Shown here piece by piece: positions 33,973 through 38,292 of a DNA stretch of 38,292 nucleotides. Source of the DNA: Methanobrevibacter_A sp964547125. GTDB lineage: Archaea > Methanobacteriota > Methanobacteria > Methanobacteriales > Methanobacteriaceae. The DNA lies in the NCBI GenBank assembly GCA_964547125.1, contig CAZJLS010000009.1:1-38292 (forward strand). Reading direction: 5' to 3'. Made by a program: the position numbers and the translations under genes. The notes beneath the pieces were generated by a model. That model worked only from the letters and a program-made list of their open reading frames with translations, was not told the origin of the DNA and searched no databases. Numbering within the stretch: position 1 is the stretch's first letter; every line of letters begins with the position of its first letter.

Positions 33973-35130
33973 TTATGTGTAATATTCTTCTACATCAGTT
34001 ACTTTTGTGTTTGGATACATTACATTACTTCTGTGTTCAATATATAGTGTGCTGTTTACTGGTTTGAGTTTTGTATATATTAATAATGTGTATGGGTCTC
34101 CATCATCTTCTTCTACTGTTACTTTACTTCCAGATAATAAGTATCCAGCATGTATTCCTTCATCTATTACTTGATCACAGTCTGATTGTATGTGTGCAAT
34201 GTTTGTACTTGTTTCATTCCTTTTTAATTGTTGGTGTGCTATTTTTTGGATGTCTATTATTACCTTATCTGCTATTCTTCTTGCATGGTTTAGACTGTCA
34301 TGCGGTCTTAACGTATCATCTAAACTCCATGCTGTGCTTGTTGCAAGGTTCATACATGGTGTTGGTTCTTCTCCAAAATAATCATCAAAACCAAATATTA
34401 TTCCTGCATCCGATAAGTCATCCATTTCTTTTTGACTTCTTTTTTTAAACTCCCCAATACTTATTGTTCTAAATGGTTCTAAGCCAGGTTCTATATCAAA
34501 GCTTGTATAACACAATTTTGCAATATGTTTTCCACTGAAAGGTTTTTCGATTATGTTTATTCTTGATTTGTTTATGAAGGTGTCTTTTTGCTCATCTGTT
34601 GGATTTGCAATGTATTTTGTAAGATTTATTAATTCTGCATCCGTTTTTCCTTCAGTATCAATAAAATATGCATATTTCATATAACCTTTAATATTGACTT
34701 TCATTATGTTCTGCCATACTGCATTCATTACAGAAACATCCAATGTTGTGTATACTTCTATTCTTGCATCAAGTTGTGATTGTGCAAGATTAGACGCTTT
34801 AATGTAATCTGCAGCCGTTGGATTTTTTCCCATATTTATTGCATATGCTCTTCCAACTGCAACTTCCGAGTTTATTAAACCTTCACCTTCAATATAAAAA
34901 TCTTTTATTATGGCAAGTAAAGGATTATCTGTAACTTGTTCTGGTTCTAATCCTAGTCCAGGATTTTCTGCACTTGTTGGCCTGCAAGCATCATTATATG
35001 AATCAAATGTTAATATTTCTTCTTTAAACGTTCCAGTATTTGTTTTGCCTATAAATATTGGAATGTACTCTGCATCGTCTTTTGTTGAAAGACTATCTCC
35101 TTCAATGTGATTTACGTAAGGTTGAACCAT
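33973..35130 (-). CDS. Contractile tail sheath protein
   Basis: 385 aa. The C-terminal third fits the conserved sheath domain: HARRIADKVIIDIQKIAHQQL, then a G-Y-L-L-S-G-S-K-V-x-V-E turn, and YTLLIYTKLKPVNSTLYIEH. A central domain (ISIGEFKKRSQKEMDDLSDAG) is also sheath-like. It identifies the particle as contractile, the key diagnosis for this cluster. It is followed by the tube gene in the usual order and preceded by a 72-aa gene with a 3-nt spacer. Confidence 0.75.
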   Translation of the reverse strand: MVQPYVNHIEGDSLSTKDDAEYIPIFIGKTNTGTFKEEILTFDSYNDACRPTSAENPGLGLEPEQVTDNPLLAIIKDFYIEGEGLINSEVAVGRAYAINMGKNPTAADYIKASNLAQSQLDARIEVYTTLDVSVMNAVWQNIMKVNIKGYMKYAYFIDTEGKTDAELINLTKYIANPTDEQKDTFINKSRINIIEKPFSGKHIAKLCYTSFDIEPGLEPFRTISIGEFKKRSQKEMDDLSDAGIIFGFDDYFGEEPTPCMNLATSTAWSLDDTLRPHDSLNHARRIADKVIIDIQKIAHQQLKRNETSTNIAHIQSDCDQVIDEGIHAGYLLSGSKVTVEEDDGDPYTLLIYTKLKPVNSTLYIEHRSNVMYPNTKVTDVEEYYT

Positions 35131-35133
35131 AAT

Positions 35134-35352
35134 TTATACTTCTTTTTTCTTATAATTCTCTATTAGTTTCTTAAATTCAGCTATCGTGTAACGTTCTTTT
35201 ACTTGTATTGATTGTTTAATGTTTTCATATTCTATTTGATAATCCGATAATAGATGGTTATCTGCTAATACTCCCACTAAGAGCACTATATCTTCATTTG
35301 ACTTTTCTATTAATTCTGGTAATGTGTATTTTTTTGCTTTTGATTCACTCAT
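35134..35352 (-). CDS. Small protein before the sheath gene (72 aa)
   Basis: Not recognised. 72 aa, helical, with a hydrophobic segment (EDIVLLVGVLADNHLL) and a lysine-rich end. Its start overlaps the stop of the terminator-like gene by 8 nt and its stop is 3 nt before the sheath gene. Phages often encode a small neck protein here. Confidence 0.6.
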   Translation of the reverse strand: MSESKAKKYTLPELIEKSNEDIVLLVGVLADNHLLSDYQIEYENIKQSIQVKERYTIAEFKKLIENYKKKEV

Positions 35353-36016
35353 AAAAATTAGTATTTTTTAATATGTTTCCTCCTAAATTCCAAAAATCAT
35401 AATAATCTAGGTTAAATTCATGAATTGTTCTAAGTAATGGTTGTTTGTGCTGTAATTCATCTTGATTGTATTCTGGATGGTTTTTAAAGCTTCCACGAAT
35501 AATGTTGTATTTAGTAAAAAGACTATGGTAATTGTATTTTTTTGGATTTGGACACTGCCCCTTAATTGTGTGATGATTGTTTATTAAATTTATAGGACAT
35601 ATTGTATTTGTTGTAGAGCATAAATTTTCATTGATTTTATTCGGACATAAATTATGATTGTCTGATTTTAACATCCAAATTAAATCTTTTATTTGGTTGT
35701 TTATATTGTATCTGTCTTGTTCTGTTCTTGCCCATACATTAACTAATATTTTTACTGTGTTTGTTGTTCTTCTATACTGTTGTGGATAAGTTTTATTAGG
35801 GTTTTCTTCATCAAATAATGGATGTGATTGTGGTAGTTTTGTGTTTAGGTTTATTAGTTTTTCACTACCATTTTTTATTGCTCCACCAGTGTTTGTTATT
35901 GTTATACATGGAGTGATTCCTGGAGAATGTTTAGGTATTACTTTTACAATTTCCCCATTTTCTGTTTTAATATTATTTTTGAGTATTTTTCTAAAAAAAC
36001 AAGTGATTTTATCCAT
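35345..36016 (-). CDS. Tail terminator / neck-like protein
   Basis: 223 aa, first structural gene of the cluster. The pattern P-x-I-T-I (PGITPCITITNTGG), then VKILVNVWARTEQDRYNINNQI, resembles tail terminator or head-tail completion proteins. A central Cys-rich insert (CPNK ... CSTTNTICP ... CPNP, about residues 118-150) could bind a metal. The stop (TGA) lies inside the next start. The first 17 codons exist as a second, dead copy at 37567-37629. Confidence 0.6.
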   Translation of the reverse strand: MDKITCFFRKILKNNIKTENGEIVKVIPKHSPGITPCITITNTGGAIKNGSEKLINLNTKLPQSHPLFDEENPNKTYPQQYRRTTNTVKILVNVWARTEQDRYNINNQIKDLIWMLKSDNHNLCPNKINENLCSTTNTICPINLINNHHTIKGQCPNPKKYNYHSLFTKYNIIRGSFKNHPEYNQDELQHKQPLLRTIHEFNLDYYDFWNLGGNILKNTNFYE

Positions 36017-36022
36017 ACTTTT
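35965..36022. repeat. 58-bp repeat, copy A (live gene start)
   Basis: Covers the first codons and start of the terminator-like gene. It matches 37578-37635 at 56 of 58 positions, in the same orientation, 1.6 kb away. Confidence 0.85.
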
Positions 36023-36032
36023 ATTTCAATTT

Positions 36033-36212
36033 TTATTCTGAATCATATCCCAAATCATGCTCCCACTCAAGATAATCTTCATAACATTTAGGATTCCTAT
36101 TCCGTAAAATTTCCCTATACTCTTTGGCTTTTTGAGGATTTAATTTATCCAAATTCCTACGAATATCACATTTCCTAAAATCACTCCAACTTGTCTTGCT
36201 TTCTCCTAACAT
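36033..36212 (-). CDS. 59-aa accessory protein, copy A
   Basis: 59 aa, paralogous to the product of 37642-37821: both end in [NS]P..A..YRE.L...NP..YE.[FY]..WE...GYD[ST]E. The N-terminal third differs (MLGESKTSWSDFRKCDIRR). Function unknown. The start at 36212 has no clear ribosome binding site. It lies 16 nt upstream of the terminator-like gene, just as its paralogue lies directly upstream of the dead copy of that gene. Confidence 0.7.
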   Translation of the reverse strand: MLGESKTSWSDFRKCDIRRNLDKLNPQKAKEYREILRNRNPKCYEDYLEWEHDLGYDSE

Positions 36213-36275
36213 ATAAATACCATTTAATTTTTAATTTTTATGTATTTTTAAAAAAGATAATAAAATTTAAAAAAA

Positions 36276-36638
36276 TTATTTTAGTTCTTCAAATCGAACC
36301 ACTTTAAGACTTTCATTATAATATTTTATACCTTTAACAATCTTTTTAAACTGAGGATATTTGTCCAGAAATTCAAGAGCAAAATTAAAATTTTCCTTTT
36401 GAATAATATCATAATCATCAGAAAATTTAATTCTTGCTCGATTATATTGATATTCCCCCATAAGATCATTATTATTATAAACATAATTAGATCTTTTTTC
36501 TCCAAATATAGGAATATTGCGTGATAATTGGCGTGTTATATTATCAGGTATTACATCATTAAGATTTATTAATTCATCCAAAATCTCTTTAGGTATGTTC
36601 TTAATATATTCAAAGTTATATTCTAATGTTTTAAACAT
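36276..36638 (-). CDS. Accessory 'FEELK' family protein, flank copy
   Basis: 120 aa, paralogue of the cassette protein at 16640-17005. Shared features are the N-terminal FKT[IL]EY, a mid-protein DELI.LND.IPD segment and the end YPQFKK[IF]VKGI.YYN..L.VVRFEELK. The central part differs. The ATG at 36638 follows a GGGTGGT site. No function can be assigned; the two copies at different sites in one cluster point to a mobile accessory family. Confidence 0.75.
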   Translation of the reverse strand: MFKTLEYNFEYIKNIPKEILDELINLNDVIPDNITRQLSRNIPIFGEKRSNYVYNNNDLMGEYQYNRARIKFSDDYDIIQKENFNFALEFLDKYPQFKKIVKGIKYYNESLKVVRFEELK

Positions 36639-36705
36639 TATTAACCACCCAAATCAGTTATGTTAAAATTTATTTAATAGCATCATTTTACAATAGATAT
36701 TATTT

Positions 36706-36921
36706 TTAAACAAAGTATGGATTTTCAACAACATTTTCTTCTATAATTTCTCCCTCACTACCAAAAAGTTGAATCAGTCTGTGAGTAGCATTAAACATAT
36801 CTAATGCTTTACAGAATTCACCACTATCTGCATTATATAATCCATATGTAACTTTTACTGATAAACCATTGTTTAATTTTATTTCATCCGTGTGAACATT
36901 AAAATCATATTCTTTAACCAT
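36706..36921 (-). CDS. Accessory small protein, family 3, short copy (71 aa)
   Basis: 71 aa, clearly related to the two ORFs upstream (Y.F....DE[IL]..N.GL...[VI].YG[LI][YF]...S.EF..A.DMF.A.HR.I.L). It ends at ENPYFV and lacks their C-terminal DIGGF.ELAEA.IRDGVL. The ATG at 36921 has GGTGAT 5 nt upstream. Unknown function; last of a three-gene tandem. Confidence 0.7.
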   Translation of the reverse strand: MVKEYDFNVHTDEIKLNNGLSVKVTYGLYNADSGEFCKALDMFNATHRLIQLFGSEGEIIEENVVENPYFV

Positions 36922-36951
36922 AAAATATCACCAACTAAAAAAAGATTAAGG

Positions 36952-37227
36952 TTAAAGCACTCCATCTCTTATTTCAGCTTCTGCTAATTCTTTAAAACCC
37001 CCAATATCTAATTCAGTTTTGTATGGGTTATCTTCAATAGTTTCATTCAGAACTTTATTTTCATTATCTAATAATTTTATTTGTCTGTGTGGTGCTGTAA
37101 ACATGTCCCATGCTTCATAAAATTCTTGATCTTCTGAATCAAATATTCCATAAATAATATTAATGTGTAAACCACTACCAAATTCTAATTTATCTTCATA
37201 AGCATTAAATCTATAACCGTATGACAT
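36952..37227 (-). CDS. Accessory small protein, family 3 (91 aa)
   Basis: 91 aa, acidic, predicted beta-strands followed by a C-terminal helix ending DIGGFKELAEAEIRDGVL. GGGGTGA precedes the ATG at 37227. Middle member of a tandem of three paralogues, separated by about 30 nt each. No family recognised. Confidence 0.7.
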   Translation of the reverse strand: MSYGYRFNAYEDKLEFGSGLHINIIYGIFDSEDQEFYEAWDMFTAPHRQIKLLDNENKVLNETIEDNPYKTELDIGGFKELAEAEIRDGVL

Positions 37228-37254
37228 TATTTCACCCCTCTAAAAAAATTATGG

Positions 37255-37527
37255 TTAAAGCACACCATCTCTTATTTGTGCTTCTGCTAATTCTTCAAAA
37301 CCTCCAATATCCATATCTGTAGAATAAGGATTTTTTTCAATGTGTTCTTCTATGATATTGCCTTTATTATCAATTAATCTTATTTTTATATATGTTGCAA
37401 CAAACATATCATCCTCTGGATAAAAAACTTTGGATTTATGGGCGCATACATCGTATACAATTTCAATAACTGATCCACTATTAAATTCCAATTTATCTTC
37501 AGTAGAATCAAAAACATAACCATACAT
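37255..37527 (-). CDS. Accessory small protein, family 3 (90 aa)
   Basis: 90 aa with the same layout as its neighbour, ending DIGGFEELAEAQIRDGVL. An upstream ATG at 37539 exists in frame. The ATG at 37527 is preferred because a GGTGAT site stands about 6 nt before it and the resulting N-terminus (MYGYVFDSTEDKLEF) aligns with the paralogue's (MSYGYRFNAYEDKLEF). First gene of the tandem; a TATA-like AAATAAATATT lies near 37555. Confidence 0.7.
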   Translation of the reverse strand: MYGYVFDSTEDKLEFNSGSVIEIVYDVCAHKSKVFYPEDDMFVATYIKIRLIDNKGNIIEEHIEKNPYSTDMDIGGFEELAEAQIRDGVL

Positions 37528-37566
37528 CAAAATCACCATTAAATAATAGTTACAATATTTATTTTC

Positions 37567-37629
37567 CTATTTTTTCATTTTAATATTATTTTTAAGTATT
37601 TTTCTAAAAAAACAAGTGATTTTATCAAT
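37567..37629 (-). pseudogene. Dead copy of the terminator-like gene's first 17 codons
   Basis: Reads IDKITCFFRKILKNNIK and then MKK and TAG, against MDKITCFFRKILKNNIK in the live gene at 36016. The start codon is ATT. The remnant lies immediately after a 59-aa paralogue (37642), the same neighbourhood as the live copy. It is a footprint of a duplication or insertion. Confidence 0.75.
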
Positions 37630-37635
37630 ACTTTT
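37578..37635. repeat. 58-bp repeat, copy B
   Basis: Same orientation as copy A (35965-36022), with two mismatches, one of which destroys the start codon. It brackets, with copy A, the block holding the 59-aa, FEELK and family-3 genes. Confidence 0.85.
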
Positions 37636-37641
37636 TAATAT

Positions 37642-37821
37642 TTATTCCGTATCATATCCCATTTTCTCTTCCCACCAAACAAAACCTTCATAAGTTTCAG
37701 GATTTTCTTTCTTCAATTCTTCACGATATGCCCTAGCATTTTCAGGAGACATATCCATAATTATATCATGAACTGTTTGATTATCTAAATCACTACCATA
37801 ACCTGGATCCAAATAACACAT
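37642..37821 (-). CDS. 59-aa accessory protein, copy B
   Basis: 59 aa, too short for most gene callers: MCYLDPGYGSDLDN at the start and WWEEKMGYDTE at the end. It is a paralogue of 36033-36212. GGAG lies about 6 nt before the ATG. The conserved end (YRE ... YE ... WE ... GYD.E) rules out a chance ORF. Function unknown. Confidence 0.7.
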   Translation of the reverse strand: MCYLDPGYGSDLDNQTVHDIIMDMSPENARAYREELKKENPETYEGFVWWEEKMGYDTE

Positions 37822-37846
37822 AATTTACTCCTTCATTTTTAATTTA

Positions 37847-38218
37847 TTAAGGTTCCCAGTAGTATTCCTCACCATTTTCATCGATATACCATCCTTCTGC
37901 ACCTGTTCCCATTCTATGTCCACTAGGTGTTACCATACTTGGACAATTATCTTCAGTATGTCCATATCTTCCACAAAAACCACATTGATAATTACTTAAA
38001 CTATTGCCGTTATTGTTATTGTTAGTATTATGATTAGATGAAGAAGTAGTTGTAGTGGCATTGGTTGAATTATTGGTCGTATTATCTTGGTCTGTTGTAT
38101 TATTTACAATAGTATTATTGGTATCTGTTGAAAATGTTGAAGCTCCTAAAACAATTGCTCCTAATAATACCACAATTATTGCGATTAAACTTACAATTAT
38201 AATATGTTCTTTTTTCAT
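37847..38218 (-). CDS. Membrane-anchored protein with a CCHC zinc knuckle
   Basis: 123 aa. One N-terminal membrane helix (about residues 5-26), then a 45-residue Thr/Asn linker, then YQCGFCGRYGHTEDNCP. The cysteines and histidine (79, 82, 87, 92) make an exact CX2CX4HX4C zinc knuckle, the type that binds nucleic acid or protein in retroviral Gag. The C-terminus (GTGAEGWYIDENGEEYYWEP) is acidic and aromatic. GGTGA stands 7 nt before the ATG. With this topology the knuckle would be outside the cell. It is the right-most complete gene seen and may not belong to the tail unit. Confidence 0.75.
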   Translation of the reverse strand: MKKEHIIIVSLIAIIVVLLGAIVLGASTFSTDTNNTIVNNTTDQDNTTNNSTNATTTTSSSNHNTNNNNNGNSLSNYQCGFCGRYGHTEDNCPSMVTPSGHRMGTGAEGWYIDENGEEYYWEP

Positions 38219-38292
38219 AAAAAATCACCCAAATATACTGTATGATATTATATTGTAAATTTAGATTATTTAAATTGTTTTATTATTTTTAG

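Noticed and set aside
38175..38195. Match of about 14 nt between 29190-29205 and the membrane helix of the zinc-knuckle gene (AATTATTGCGATTA)
   Set aside because: Both encode Ile/Ala/Val-rich membrane helices, so a short AT-rich match is expected by chance.

Overview
The window is very AT-rich archaeal DNA. Its genes point to a pseudomurein-walled methanogen of the order Methanobacteriales, most likely Methanosphaera or a close relative. The evidence is the pseudomurein-binding repeats in the lysin gene, Asn/Thr-rich Ig-like repeat proteins of the kind these organisms use as adhesins, GGTGA/GGAGG ribosome binding sites, and the overall composition. No rRNA, tRNA, CRISPR array, insertion sequence or integrase was seen.

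Left flank (1-6.4 kb): ordinary cellular genes. These are the 3' part of an AAA-ATPase with a DUF4143 domain, a convergent uraA-upp uracil salvage operon, and a divergent operon for a MacB/FtsX-type ABC permease, its ATPase and a long HEAT-like repeat protein. A 384-bp gene-free stretch follows.

Centre (6.7-36.0 kb): about 29 kb of genes all on the minus strand, read right to left, encoding a contractile (myovirus-type) tail. In transcription order they are: tail terminator/neck-like protein, small protein, sheath, tube, tail-assembly chaperone pair and a 1116-aa tape measure. A probable terminator and a new promoter follow. Then come a tube-baseplate junction-like protein, a hub spread over three cistrons (one with a transglutaminase-fold wall hydrolase, one with zinc ribbons), a TPR protein, an OB-fold spike, a gp25/W-like wedge fused to an Ig-like domain and a chain of fibre genes. 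The end of the unit holds a baseplate J-like wedge, a gpI-like protein fused to a long Ig-like repeat stalk, four putative receptor-binding/structural proteins and a pseudomurein-binding C39-like peptidase. No capsid, portal, protease or terminase gene lies in the window. The cluster could be the tail half of a provirus whose head genes lie beyond the right edge, or a head-less contractile particle.

Right flank (36.0-38.3 kb): small accessory genes of three paralogous families, most with strong ribosome binding sites. It also holds a dead duplicate of the first 17 codons of the terminator gene inside a 58-bp near-perfect repeat, and a membrane-anchored protein with a retroviral-type CCHC zinc knuckle. 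One accessory family recurs as a self-contained cassette between the two baseplate genes at 16.6-17.2 kb.

Three observations stand out. First, about 25 structural genes lack Shine-Dalgarno sequences, while the inserted accessory genes have them. Second, a tail-fibre module is cut in two at successive gene boundaries. Third, the hub is split and carries a wall-cleaving domain.
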